A stretch of 23,141 bases of DNA from CAZACZ01 sp964483695 (GTDB lineage Bacteria; Deinococcota; Deinococci; Deinococcales; Trueperaceae), in assembly GCA_964483695.1 (NCBI GenBank), contig CAZACZ010000045.1, positions 1 through 23,141 on the forward strand. Reading direction: 5' to 3'. Positions 8,434 through 16,335 of the stretch are shown here, one piece after another; the first letter of the stretch is position 1; every line of letters begins with the position of its first letter. A model generated the notes under the pieces. That model searched no databases. It saw only the letters and a program-made list of their open reading frames with translations, and was not told the DNA's origin. A program made the translations under genes and the position numbers.

Positions 8434-9321
8434 ATGCGCAACCGTGCCATCCGCACCACGACCTGCTTCGTCCTCCTCGCCTCCGCGGCGCTGGCCTTGT
8501 CGACGGCCTCGGCCCAGTGCGCCTTCAGCGCCACCCACGACCTGAACGTCGACCTCGAGGGCGTCACCACCGTCCGCGTCGAAGCCGGCGCCGGCGAACT
8601 GGTCTTGCTCGGGCACGACGACGTCGCCACCGTTCGGGCGGTCGGATCGGCCTGCGCCAGCAGCAGAGGCCTGTTGGAGCAGCTACGGATCGACGTCGAC
8701 CGCACCGACACCACCCTGACGCTGCGCGCGTCCAGCCCCTCCATGTTCGGGCTCTTCGTCTACGCTCGACTCGACCTGATGATCGACGTCCCTGCCTCCA
8801 TGGCCGTCGAGATCGTCGACGGCAGCGGCGACATCAGCGTGCGGCACGTCGCGTCGTTGCGGCTCGACGACGCTTCCGGCGACGCCTACGCCGCGGAGGT
8901 CGGCAACGTCAGCGTCATCGCGGACGGCTCGGGGCGCCTCACCTTCGAGAACGTCCTCGGCAACCTCGACGTCGTGCGCGACGCCTCGGGCGACATCGTC
9001 GCGCGCGAGATCGGCGGCAGCGTCCGCATCGGTCAGGACGGCTCCGGCGAGATCGACGTCCGTTCGGTGGACGGCGACGTCCTCATCGACGACGACGCCT
9101 CCGGTGGCATCCACCTCGAGGGTGTCGGCAACGACGTGCGCATCGGCGTGGACGGCTCCGGCGACATCCGCGTCCAAACGGTCGGCGGCAGCGTCGTGGT
9201 GGAACGCGACGCGTCCGGCGACATCGTCATCGCCCACGTGAGTGGTGACGTGCGCGTGGACGTGGCCGGGTCCGGGAGCGTCCGGGTCGACGACGTAGCG
9301 GGCCAGGTCCAGTTGCCCTGA
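8434..9321 (+). CDS. Exported beta-repeat protein, DUF4097-like putative adhesin
   Basis: The 295-residue product starts with a signal peptide (MRNRAIRTTT, a hydrophobic core CFVLLASAALALS, and an ASA cleavage site near residue 27). Residues 30-128 form a beta-rich N-terminal part (VTTVRVEAGAGELVLLG; LDLMIDVPASMAVEIV). Residues 129-295 are nine units of about 19 residues, each beginning D-(G/A)-S-G and continuing as two short beta strands (pattern DxSGDIxVxxVxGxVxVxx). The second residue alternates strictly G, A, G, A through all nine. This is the architecture of a right-handed beta-helix as in DUF4097/DUF2807 'putative adhesin' proteins. No membrane anchor or LPXTG motif is visible, so it is probably secreted or periplasmic. 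Its function is unknown. An SD (GGGAAGGGAA) precedes ATG 8434. Transcribed alone; yceH converges on it. Confidence 0.85.
   Translation: MRNRAIRTTTCFVLLASAALALSTASAQCAFSATHDLNVDLEGVTTVRVEAGAGELVLLGHDDVATVRAVGSACASSRGLLEQLRIDVDRTDTTLTLRASSPSMFGLFVYARLDLMIDVPASMAVEIVDGSGDISVRHVASLRLDDASGDAYAAEVGNVSVIADGSGRLTFENVLGNLDVVRDASGDIVAREIGGSVRIGQDGSGEIDVRSVDGDVLIDDDASGGIHLEGVGNDVRIGVDGSGDIRVQTVGGSVVVERDASGDIVIAHVSGDVRVDVAGSGSVRVDDVAGQVQLP
8818..9318 (+). repeat. Nine-unit ~57-bp coding repeat (DGSG/DASG)
   Basis: Units begin at residues 129, 146, 164, 183, 202, 221, 240, 259 and 278; the last six spacings are all exactly 19 residues (57 bp), the first three steps being 17, 18 and 19. The second residue of each unit alternates Gly/Ala. 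Base sequence between units has diverged, so this is an old protein repeat, not a recent DNA expansion. Confidence 0.85.
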
Positions 9322-9399
9322 GCCCGTCCGAAGCGCACCGGGCAGCACCGCGGTCGGTGGCGGCGGCCGAAGTCCTGCCGCCGGCGCCGACGGCGCGGC

Positions 9400-10164
9400 T
9401 CAGTCGCCGTGGACCAGGGTGCGCTCGGCGCGCGCCAGGCGCTCCTCGAGGCGCGCGACGCGCGCTTCGAGCGCCTCCAGGGCGGCGTACACGTCGCCGT
9501 CCGGGCGCCCGGCCGCGGAGCCGGCGCCCCCTTGGGCGGGCTGCTCGGCACGCTGCCCGGCGACCTGCACTGCGTTCCGTTCGGCGGCATGTTCGGCCCC
9601 GGGAACGGCGCCGTGGTGCTCGTCCGCCCGGCCGCGCACGCGCGGTTGCATCCGCTGCTCGTCGGCGCCGAGGGTGTGCTGCCAGCGGTCCTGGCTCTGC
9701 CCCGCGCCGCGGCCGAGGTTGCGAACCAGCGGGGTCCTGCGCGCGGCCATCGCGGCGAGCGTCGCTTCCACCTCGGCCACGTCTGCGAAGCCGCGGCCCG
9801 AGCCCTCGAGGTAGCGCTCGGTGCGACCGCGCAGCTCGCCCGGGGTCTGCGATCCGCGCAGCATCAGCACCGCCAGCAGCGCAAGCTCGCGCCCATCGAC
9901 GTCGAGTGCCTCGACCAGCCGGTGCCGGTGCTTCGGCACCCGATCGCTGACCTCCTGGACGGTCGCCACCAGCCCGCGATCGCGCAGGCGCAGCACCGCT
10001 TCCATCACGTCCTGAAGATGGTAGTCGGTGACGGGGTCGCGGCTCGTCCGCTGGTTGCAGGCGGTGACCAGCGCTTGGTTGGAGAGCGGGTAGCCCTCCG
10101 GGGTCGTCCGTTCCTTCTCGACCAGCGCTCCTACGACGCGAAGCTCGATGTCGGACAGCGGCAT
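9400..10164 (-). CDS. yceH: YceH/DUF480 family winged-helix protein
   Basis: The 254-residue product matches the DUF480 family, two tandem winged-helix domains of unknown function represented by E. coli YceH (about 215 residues). Conserved segments are RVVGALVEKERTTPEGYPLS (9-28), LVTACNQRTSRDPV (32-45), RHRLVEALDVDGRELALLAVLMLRG (80-104), SQTPGELRGRTERY (105-118) and the AEVEATLAAMAAR region (130-142). After about residue 165 there is a long Gln/Ala/Gly/Glu-rich linker (to about 222), then a short C-terminal coiled coil (DVYAALEALEARVARLEERL); the linker makes it longer than YceH. The start ATG 10164 has TATCCT 7 nt upstream and no SD, so probably leaderless. It follows hemY on the same strand but likely has its own promoter. 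Confidence 0.9.
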   Translation of the reverse strand: MPLSDIELRVVGALVEKERTTPEGYPLSNQALVTACNQRTSRDPVTDYHLQDVMEAVLRLRDRGLVATVQEVSDRVPKHRHRLVEALDVDGRELALLAVLMLRGSQTPGELRGRTERYLEGSGRGFADVAEVEATLAAMAARRTPLVRNLGRGAGQSQDRWQHTLGADEQRMQPRVRGRADEHHGAVPGAEHAAERNAVQVAGQRAEQPAQGGAGSAAGRPDGDVYAALEALEARVARLEERLARAERTLVHGD

Positions 10165-10171
10165 GGCGCCT

Positions 10172-10177
10172 AGGATA
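10172..10177 (-). promoter_or_regulatory. -10 box of a probable leaderless promoter (yceH)
   Basis: TATCCT on the minus strand followed by 7 nt (AGGCGCC) and ATG 10164; an overlapping TACTAT lies 3 nt further up (10175-10180). No SD is present. Confidence 0.5.
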
Positions 10178-10237
10178 GTACGGCCACGACGCTACCGGCG
10201 TCACCACGCCCGGTCGTGGGACGGGCCGGGCCGGCGC

Positions 10238-11650
10238 TCAGCTCGAGCGCAGCGCGTCTACCAGGCGGCGCGCTTCGGCGCGGGCGCTGCGCACGGTGTC
10301 GTTGAGACCGAGTCCGTCGTAGGCGTTGCCGGTGACCACCAGCCGTGGCACGCGCTCCGCGGCGGACCGGACGGTGGCGACGCGTTGCCGGTGGCCGAGC
10401 GTGTACTGGGGGATGCCGTGGCGCCACGTGACCACGTGGGCGAACGTCGGCTCCGCCCGCACCCCGACCAGCCGCCGCAGGTCGGCGACCACGGCCTCGA
10501 TCGCCTCGGGCTCGGGCAGGTCCACGAAGGCAGGGTCGAGGGCCCCGCCGGCGATCGCCCGCACCAGCACCTGCCCGGCGGGCGCCTGGTGGGGGAACAA
10601 CGTCGACGCCCATTGGCAGCCGAGGACGCGCACGCCCTGGCCGCGCGCCGCGAGGAACCCGAACCCGTCGAGATCTGCCCCCACGGCCTCGCGCGCGAAG
10701 CCGAGCGCTACGACGCGCACCCCGGCGTACGGGATCGCGGCAAGCGCGGCCACGGCCGACGGCAGCGCCGTCTTCACCAGGTCGGCCGCCACGTACGCCG
10801 GTGCGGCGAGCACGACGCCGTCCGCCGCGACCTCGCGGCCGTCGACCAAGCGAACGCGCCACCCGCTGCCGGCCGGCTGCACCTCGGCCACCTCGCTGGA
10901 CGCCTGCACCCGGCCAGCCAGATGCTGCGCCAGCGCTTCGGCCAACCGCCCTGCGCCGCCGCGGAAGCTGGTGAGCCGCCCCGCTGGGCCGGACGGACCG
11001 CCGGCCGCGCGCGTCCCCTGTCCCTGCCTGCGCGCTTCGCGCTGCCGCGCCACCATCCCGCGGAACAGCCCCCCGTGCTCGTCCTCCAGCCGCACCATGC
11101 GCGGGAAGAGCGCCGCCATGCTGGTCGCGCGCGCGTCCCCGGCGCTCACGCCGGACACCAACGGGGCCATGAACGCCTCCGCGAACCCCCTGCCCAAGCG
11201 GCGAGCGGCGAAGGCATGGACGCTCTCGTCGTGCCCCTCGTGTCCGACCGGCGCGGCCCGCCCGACGAACGGCTCCAGCGCGATCCGCGCCTTGGCCAAG
11301 GGACCCAGGAGCGGAGTGCGCAGCATCGCCGCCGGGCCGGCGGGCAGCGGTTCGAGGGTGCCCGCGTGCACCAGGTACCGGCGCTTCGCGGCATCGCTGG
11401 CCTCCTGCAGCTCGTCCGTCAGTCCGAGGTCGAGGGCCAAGTCGAGCGTGTCCCTGGGCGTGCCGAGGAACCCGGCGGGGCCGGTGTCGACCTGGTACCC
11501 GGCGACCCGAACGGTACGCGCGGTGCCACCCACCTCCGCCTCGCGCTCGAACAGCGTCACGTCGGCGCCCGGCAGCTGGCGGAGCACCTCGTAGGCGGCC
11601 GTGAGACCCGCCACGCCGCCGCCGATCACGGCGATGCGCGCCCCCCTCAT
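10238..11650 (-). CDS. hemY: Protoporphyrinogen/coproporphyrinogen oxidase (HemY type)
   Basis: This 470-residue FAD enzyme oxidises a porphyrinogen to the porphyrin late in haem synthesis. The N-terminal FAD-binding Rossmann motif is IAVIGGGVAGLTAAYE (6-21), followed by LFEREAEVGGTARTVRVAGY. VDTGPAGFL (54-62) and LVSGVSAGDARATSM (164-178) are typical of HemY. The substrate-binding region follows from FRGGAGRLAEAL (229-240), and the C-terminal FAD motif GNAYDGLGLNDTV lies at about 442-454. I chose ATG 11650 because the dinucleotide motif begins there and the codon overlaps the hemN stop by ATGA, a standard coupling signal. HemY homologues may act on protoporphyrinogen IX or coproporphyrinogen III (CgoX); the adjacent true HemN, which makes protoporphyrinogen IX, favours the former, but this is inference. 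An Arg/Gly/Gln-rich insert (about 203-225) looks like a surface loop. Confidence 0.95.
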   Translation of the reverse strand: MRGARIAVIGGGVAGLTAAYEVLRQLPGADVTLFEREAEVGGTARTVRVAGYQVDTGPAGFLGTPRDTLDLALDLGLTDELQEASDAAKRRYLVHAGTLEPLPAGPAAMLRTPLLGPLAKARIALEPFVGRAAPVGHEGHDESVHAFAARRLGRGFAEAFMAPLVSGVSAGDARATSMAALFPRMVRLEDEHGGLFRGMVARQREARRQGQGTRAAGGPSGPAGRLTSFRGGAGRLAEALAQHLAGRVQASSEVAEVQPAGSGWRVRLVDGREVAADGVVLAAPAYVAADLVKTALPSAVAALAAIPYAGVRVVALGFAREAVGADLDGFGFLAARGQGVRVLGCQWASTLFPHQAPAGQVLVRAIAGGALDPAFVDLPEPEAIEAVVADLRRLVGVRAEPTFAHVVTWRHGIPQYTLGHRQRVATVRSAAERVPRLVVTGNAYDGLGLNDTVRSARAEARRLVDALRSS

Positions 11651-13077
11651 ACCGTGCGGGAGAAGCGCGCTTCGCCGGTACGCGCGCGGGTGTAGCGGTC
11701 GAAGACCATCGCCACGTTGCGCGGCAGCATGTGTCCGAGCTCGGTGGCTTCGAACCCGTCCTCCACCTCGCGCACCAGGCCGTCGCGTTCGAGCGCCGCG
11801 AGGTCGCGCAGTTCCTGCGCGAAGGTCGCCTCGAAGTCGATGGCGAAGCGCGATGCGATCGCCGTCCTGGAGACGCGGAAGTGGCACATCCACTCGCGGA
11901 TCAGGTGTTGGCGCAGGCGGTCGTCGTCGCTCAGGCGCCAGCCGCGCGCGACCGGCAGGCGGCCAGCATCGACCGCGGCTTGGTAGCGGTTGAGCTTCTT
12001 CTCGTTCTGCACGTACGCGCCGCCGACCTCGCCGATGCCCGACATGCCGAACGCCACCATGTCGGGCGCCCGCGCCGTGGTGTACCCCATGAAATTGCGC
12101 CACAGGCGCCCCGCTCCTTGCGCGACGTGCAACTCGTCACCCGGCAGCGCGAAGTGGTCCATGCCCACGTCGACGTAGCCGGCCCCGGCGAGGCGCTCGC
12201 GGGCGAGGAGCAACAGCTCGAGCTTGTCGTCGCCGCTCGGCATGGCGTCCTGCGGCAGGAGGCGCTGGTGGGGGTGTTGTTTCGGCACGTAGGCGAACGA
12301 GTAGATGGCGAGACGCTCGGGCAGCAGGTCGATCACCTGATCCAGCGTGCGCTCCATGCTGGCGAGCGTCTGGTGGGGCAGGCCGTAGATCAGGTCGAGG
12401 TTGATCGAGCCCACGCCGAGGCTCCTGGCGGAGTCCATCAAGGCGCGCGTGGCGTCCACCCCTTGCTCGCGGTGGATGGTGCGCTGCACGGTCGGGTCGA
12501 AGTCCTGCACGCCGAACGACAGCCGGTTCACCCCTACCGCGGTCAGCGCTTCGAGATGCGCGGCGGTGGTGACACGCGGGTCGACCTCGACCGCCAGCTC
12601 GGCGTCGGGAAGGAGATCGAAGTGGTCCCGCAGGTGCGCGTACAACGCCGTCAAGCGCTCCGGCGCGAAGTAGGTCGGGGTTCCACCGCCCAGGTGCAGT
12701 TGCGCCACGCCGCGGCGCGCGCCCAAGTGCGGCGCCACCAGCGTGATCTCGCGCAGCAGGTGCTCGAGGTAGTCGTGGGCGGTGGCCGCGTGCTGCGTGA
12801 TGACGACGTTGCACGCGCAGTAGAGGCAGCGCTCCTGGCAGAACGGCAGGTGCAGGTACAGCGAGAGCGGCTCGTCCGGCGTGGTCGCGGCACGCGCCAA
12901 CGCCTCGGCGTACGCCACCGCGTCGAACGAGGCGTCGAACTCCAGCGCCGTCGGGTAGGAGGTGTAGCGCGGCCCGGGACGGTCGTGCCTGCGAAGCACT
13001 GCGGCGAGGTCGCGACCGTCCGCCGCCGCGCCGGGGGCGCCGCGCGACGCTGCGGGTGTCAGGGCAGGCTCGTGCAT
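11647..13077 (-). CDS. hemN: Oxygen-independent coproporphyrinogen III dehydrogenase
   Basis: The 476-residue radical-SAM enzyme decarboxylates two propionates of coproporphyrinogen III to give protoporphyrinogen IX without oxygen. The iron-sulfur cluster motif is CQERCLYCAC (C80, C84, C87, plus C89). The N-terminal trip-wire region GPRYTSYPTALEF (35-47), HLGGGTPTY (128-136), EVDPR (164-168), RLSFGVQDF (185-193) and LIYGLPHQT (229-237) are diagnostic of true HemN rather than the shorter HemW, as are RNFMGYTT (327-334) and the C-terminal helical domain. ATG 13077 is retained as the start; only weak purine-rich sequence lies upstream. It is followed by hemY with a 4-nt ATGA overlap and preceded by a sarcosine-oxidase-like gene 52 bp away on the same strand. 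Confidence 0.97.
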   Translation of the reverse strand: MHEPALTPAASRGAPGAAADGRDLAAVLRRHDRPGPRYTSYPTALEFDASFDAVAYAEALARAATTPDEPLSLYLHLPFCQERCLYCACNVVITQHAATAHDYLEHLLREITLVAPHLGARRGVAQLHLGGGTPTYFAPERLTALYAHLRDHFDLLPDAELAVEVDPRVTTAAHLEALTAVGVNRLSFGVQDFDPTVQRTIHREQGVDATRALMDSARSLGVGSINLDLIYGLPHQTLASMERTLDQVIDLLPERLAIYSFAYVPKQHPHQRLLPQDAMPSGDDKLELLLLARERLAGAGYVDVGMDHFALPGDELHVAQGAGRLWRNFMGYTTARAPDMVAFGMSGIGEVGGAYVQNEKKLNRYQAAVDAGRLPVARGWRLSDDDRLRQHLIREWMCHFRVSRTAIASRFAIDFEATFAQELRDLAALERDGLVREVEDGFEATELGHMLPRNVAMVFDRYTRARTGEARFSRTV

Positions 13078-13129
13078 CCTGGCATCCTGACCGTGGCGCC
13101 CCCGAGCTCAGAAGGGACGTTCGTCCCGG

Positions 13130-14263
13130 TCAGCCGCCGAACCGGGTGACGGCGAAGGGCGCCACGTCGTGGCGGGTGCGGCCCTCGGTGGCGAGGTCGG
13201 CGGCGATCTCGCCGAGGAGCGGCCCGAACTTGAACGCGTGCCCGGAACCTCCGCCCGCCAGCACGATGGCCGGGTGCTCGGGGTGGCGGTCCAGCACGAA
13301 GCGCTCGTCGGGGGTCTTGGTGTAGAGGCAGGTGACGCCGTCGACGACGTCGCCGGCGAGGCCAGGGAGGAGCCTGCGGGCGGCCGCCACGGTGGCCTCG
13401 GTGCGCGCCTCGTCCAACGCGAAGCGACGCTCGTCCAGCGTGATGGTGGGCGCGCCCGAGTGGTCGGAGACCTTCACCGCGTCGGGCCGCTCGAACGTCG
13501 GGAAGCCGTAGACCCCGCCGCCGCGCCCTTCCCGACGATCGATGAACACCGGCATGCGTGGCCGCGCGAAGGGACGCGGGTCGTCCCCGACGCGCAGGTA
13601 GAGCACCTGCTGCTGCTCGATACGAAGCGGCAGGCCGAGTTCGGCGGTGAGACGCCCGAGCCAGGCGCCGGCCGCCACCACCACGCTGGCGGCGTCGTAG
13701 CGGCCGCACTCGGTGACGACCTCGACCGATCCCGCAGCGGGTCGGATCTCGACCACCGGCTCTTTCGCGCGCAGGGTGGCTCCATCGCCCGCGGCCTGGG
13801 CGAGCATCGTCGCGAGCGCGCGGGTGGCCGCCAGGATGCCAGCGTCCGGCTGGTAGAGCACGCTCGCGTCCTCGCCCAGCGCGAACGCGGGGAAGCGCCG
13901 CATCGCGTCGGCGGGCGCGAGCCGTTCCACCGGCCGCCCGCACGCCCGCAAGGCGGCCTCCACCGCGTCGAGCTCGCCGCCGGACGCGTTGCCGATGTCG
14001 ATCCCCCCGGTGCGCACCAGCAGACGCTCGCCGCTGTCGGCCTCGAGGTCGGTCCATGCCGCGTCGGCCGCCATCGCCAAGCGGACGTGATGCTCGTCCT
14101 CGTAGGCGTGACGGAAGATGCGCGAGCCACCGTGCGACGAACCGCGCTCGTGCAGGAAGTCGAACTGCTCGAGCAGCAGCACGCTGCCGCGCCGTGCGAG
14201 GTGCATGGCGGCGGCCGCGCCCATCACGCCGCTCCCGATGACGATGCCGTCGAAGCTCCGCAT
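13130..14263 (-). CDS. FAD-dependent monomeric sarcosine oxidase / N-methyl-L-tryptophan oxidase family protein
   Basis: The 377-residue product belongs to the MSOX/MTOX flavoenzymes, which oxidise secondary amines such as sarcosine and release hydrogen peroxide. The N-terminal FAD motif is GIVIGSGVMGAAAAMHLARRG (6-26). GSSHGGSRIFR (41-51) matches the FAD-contacting loop. VKVSDHSG places K264 where the oxygen-activating lysine lies in MSOX. VTCLYTKTPDERFVLDRHP (310-328) contains C312, equivalent to the cysteine that binds FAD covalently. The C-terminal motif is GGGSGHAFKFGPLLGE (337-352). The true substrate cannot be told from sequence. ATG 14263 is chosen because the Rossmann motif follows at once and a TACCGT -10 box lies 6 nt upstream; a start 20 codons earlier adds unconserved residues. 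It may be the first gene of a unit with hemN and hemY. Confidence 0.92.
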   Translation of the reverse strand: MRSFDGIVIGSGVMGAAAAMHLARRGSVLLLEQFDFLHERGSSHGGSRIFRHAYEDEHHVRLAMAADAAWTDLEADSGERLLVRTGGIDIGNASGGELDAVEAALRACGRPVERLAPADAMRRFPAFALGEDASVLYQPDAGILAATRALATMLAQAAGDGATLRAKEPVVEIRPAAGSVEVVTECGRYDAASVVVAAGAWLGRLTAELGLPLRIEQQQVLYLRVGDDPRPFARPRMPVFIDRREGRGGGVYGFPTFERPDAVKVSDHSGAPTITLDERRFALDEARTEATVAAARRLLPGLAGDVVDGVTCLYTKTPDERFVLDRHPEHPAIVLAGGGSGHAFKFGPLLGEIAADLATEGRTRHDVAPFAVTRFGG

Positions 14264-14269
14264 GGCCGC

Positions 14270-14275
14270 ACGGTA
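14270..14275 (-). promoter_or_regulatory. -10 box of a probable leaderless promoter (sarcosine-oxidase-like gene)
   Basis: TACCGT on the minus strand, 6 nt (GCGGCC), then ATG 14263; no SD. It shares an 80-bp divergent intergenic region with the gene starting at 14344. Confidence 0.45.
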
Positions 14276-14332
14276 CGACGCCGTGGACTCAGGCGTCGCC
14301 TGCGCGTCCGTCGGGCGCTCCACGCGATGGCG

Positions 14333-14338
14333 TAGCCT
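14333..14338 (+). promoter_or_regulatory. -10 box of a probable leaderless promoter (14344 gene)
   Basis: TAGCCT followed by 5 nt (GGTGC) and GTG 14344. No SD is visible between the divergent gene and this start. Confidence 0.4.
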
Positions 14339-14343
14339 GGTGC

Positions 14344-15129
14344 GTGCCCATCCGCGACGAACTCATCGAACGCACCGTGAAGCAGCTCGCCGCCATGCTC
14401 GCACGGTTGCTGCGCAGCCCCGGCGCCGACGCGGGGGCGGGCGCTTCGGTACTCTCCGCCGAGGCGCCGTCGGACGTCTCCGGCTCGACGGAGGGGACGG
14501 CGGAAATCACGGCCGAGGAGCTCGCCGCGGCGCGCGAGGAGGTCCGGTCGCTGTACCGGACCCACCTCGGCACCACCCCGGAACTGCTCCATCGCCTCGA
14601 CGCCGAGAACCTGCTCCGGGTCCTGAGCAGCGTGGGAGGCGTGGACGGTGAACGCGCCTACCTGATCGGGGCCCTGTTCAGCGCCGAAGCGGAGGTGGAG
14701 CGGCTCGGGGGGGCCGTGGTCGACGACGCTTTCGTGCGGCAGCTGCGCGGCTGCGCCCTCGACCTGATGCTCGAGGCGGCGCTGTCGGGGTTGGGCGAGG
14801 CCGACCTGCCCGCACGCGTCGAGCGCTTGGCGGCGGCGGTACCACCGTCCACCCGCACCACCGCGACCTGGGCGCGCCTGCACCTCTTCGCGCGCTCCCG
14901 AGCCGCCTTCTCGCGCGCCGAGGACGCCCTGTTCGCCTGGGTGGACGCCGTGGAGGCCACCCACGACGAGGCGGAGGCGGTCGATCGCGTAGAGCGGGCC
15001 GGCATCGCCTTCTACCAGGACTTGGCGGATCGTACGGAGGCCGAGCTCCGCGCGGGCGGCATGGAGCGTGACGAGGTGGCCGAAGGGCGCGCCGACTTCG
15101 CCGAACGGGTGCGGGCGCTGCGGGGGTAG
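14344..15129 (+). CDS. Uncharacterised helical protein, possibly DUF6483-like
   Basis: The 261-residue product is acidic, Ala/Glu/Leu-rich and predicted almost wholly alpha-helical, with no signal peptide or membrane segment. It opens with an amphipathic helix (ELIERTVKQLAAMLARLLR, 6-24), then a flexible Ala/Gly/Ser linker (25-53), then ITAEELAAAREEVRSLYRTHLG (55-76) and LHRLDAENLLRVLSS (82-96). This order (start helix, linker, 'elleLLG', 'sxExLLxlLss') recalls DUF6483 proteins, but I recognise it only weakly. A second helical part (about 172-261: WARLHLFARSRAAFSRAEDALFAWVDAVE) resembles TPR-like repeats. Three Cys or metal sites are not apparent; only C137 is present. The start is GTG 14344, next to a TAGCCT box. 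It is divergent from the sarcosine-oxidase-like gene and converges on the membrane protein at 15213. Function unknown. Confidence 0.75.
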   Translation: MPIRDELIERTVKQLAAMLARLLRSPGADAGAGASVLSAEAPSDVSGSTEGTAEITAEELAAAREEVRSLYRTHLGTTPELLHRLDAENLLRVLSSVGGVDGERAYLIGALFSAEAEVERLGGAVVDDAFVRQLRGCALDLMLEAALSGLGEADLPARVERLAAAVPPSTRTTATWARLHLFARSRAAFSRAEDALFAWVDAVEATHDEAEAVDRVERAGIAFYQDLADRTEAELRAGGMERDEVAEGRADFAERVRALRG

Positions 15130-15212
15130 ATCGGCCGGGCGCTGCACGCGGATCCGAGGCGGCGGGCTCGAGGCGTGGACGGGGCGCGGCGCGCGAGGCG
15201 AACGGCGTCCGA

Positions 15213-16259
15213 CTAGGCTGGCGCAGCGCGTGATCGCCGTGGTGGACGCCGGCGATGGGTCCAGTTCAGCGCCGCTCCGCTCACGACCAACGACGCCGCG
15301 ACGATCGCCGTCGCCGTCCAGTTCGAACGCGTGAGGACCCACCTGGCGATGGCCACGGCGGTGCTCGTGATGGCGTCCGGGTGCCGCACCACGGTCTTGG
15401 CAGCGAACACCACGAACGGTTGGCGCGACAGCATCGCCCTCGCGCCGCGTGCGGCCGCGAGGCGCAGGCCGTCGGGTCCTCGTGCCAGTGCGAAGCGGTA
15501 GAGCTCGTCGTCGGCGATGCGGGTCACGCGCTTGCCGCCCCAGCGCAGCGCCAGGAGCGGTGCGTCGGCGCGCTCCACGAAGCGTGCCACGTCGGCGACC
15601 TCCTCGGCCGTGTCGGCGTAGGCCAGTGCTCGCGCCGCATCCGCCGGCCCGACCTTGGCCGAGATCCGACCGGCGTCGCCGAGCAGGTTGCCGAGCGCCC
15701 GCCAGGACCGCTGTCGGACCAACGAGGTGATGCTGCTCGTGAGCCGCTCGGTGAGGGTGCCGGCGCGGCGTGCCGCCTTCACCAGCGCCGTCCCGGCGTC
15801 GGCGTAGGGAACGACGGTGAGCACCAGCCCCGCCGCGCTGAGCGCCACCAAGAGCGTGTCGGCCTCGTCGCCACGCACGTAGCGCGCGGCCTGCCGGGTG
15901 AGGTCGCGCACGTCGCCGAACACCACCAGGTCGGACGCGATGGCGCACCCGACGCCGGCCACGTCCTCGCCGGTACCCGTCCAGATCCCCATGGCGCACC
16001 GCTCGGCGGTCGCCGGCAAGCTGCGCCAGACGGCCTCGGCACGCTCGGCCACGTCGACGCAGCCGCCGGCATCGGCAAGCTCGAGGGCGTCGCCCACCTC
16101 ACCCGCCGCCAGTGCCTCCGCGGCCTGCTGGCAGTACGGGTACGCCGGCTGGCCCTCCAGGTACGGACCGCTCCATACCAGCCACGCCTTGAACGCCACC
16201 ACACCCAGACCGGCGACCACCAGCACCGCGCCCAGGAAGCGGCCGAAGAAGCGCCTCAT
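15213..16259 (-). CDS. Uncharacterised membrane-anchored protein with four extracytoplasmic-side cysteines
   Basis: I do not recognise the function of this 348-residue product. An N-terminal membrane segment (about 8-28, FLGAVLVVAGLGVVAFKAWLV) follows basic residues MRRFF. A second lies near the C-terminus (about 314-333, TATAIVAASLVVSGAALNW), followed by a strongly basic tail (THRRRPPRRSR). A further hydrophobic stretch (134-151, TLLVALSAAGLVLTVVPY) could be a third segment or a buried helix. With two segments both ends would be cytoplasmic and residues 30-313 outside; C43, C67, C88 and C105 would then be exported and could form two disulfides. A recognisable central block is GCAIASDLVVFGDVRDLTRQ (104-123) followed by an Ala/Arg-rich helical region. 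ATG 16259 is 7 nt after a TACACT box, so probably leaderless. It may follow the DUF1684 gene but appears to have its own promoter. Confidence 0.75.
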   Translation of the reverse strand: MRRFFGRFLGAVLVVAGLGVVAFKAWLVWSGPYLEGQPAYPYCQQAAEALAAGEVGDALELADAGGCVDVAERAEAVWRSLPATAERCAMGIWTGTGEDVAGVGCAIASDLVVFGDVRDLTRQAARYVRGDEADTLLVALSAAGLVLTVVPYADAGTALVKAARRAGTLTERLTSSITSLVRQRSWRALGNLLGDAGRISAKVGPADAARALAYADTAEEVADVARFVERADAPLLALRWGGKRVTRIADDELYRFALARGPDGLRLAAARGARAMLSRQPFVVFAAKTVVRHPDAITSTAVAIARWVLTRSNWTATAIVAASLVVSGAALNWTHRRRPPRRSRAAPA

Positions 16260-16266
16260 GCCCTGG

Positions 16267-16272
16267 AGTGTA
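16267..16272 (-). promoter_or_regulatory. -10 box of a probable leaderless promoter (membrane-protein gene)
   Basis: TACACT on the minus strand, 7 nt (CCAGGGC), then ATG 16259. No SD is visible; the short intergenic stretch 16260-16335 otherwise holds nothing recognisable. Confidence 0.5.
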
Positions 16273-16335
16273 GGGCGCGCGGTGCGCCGGAGCCGCGACG
16301 CCGGGCCACCTTCGTGGCTCGCGCCGCGCACGCCC

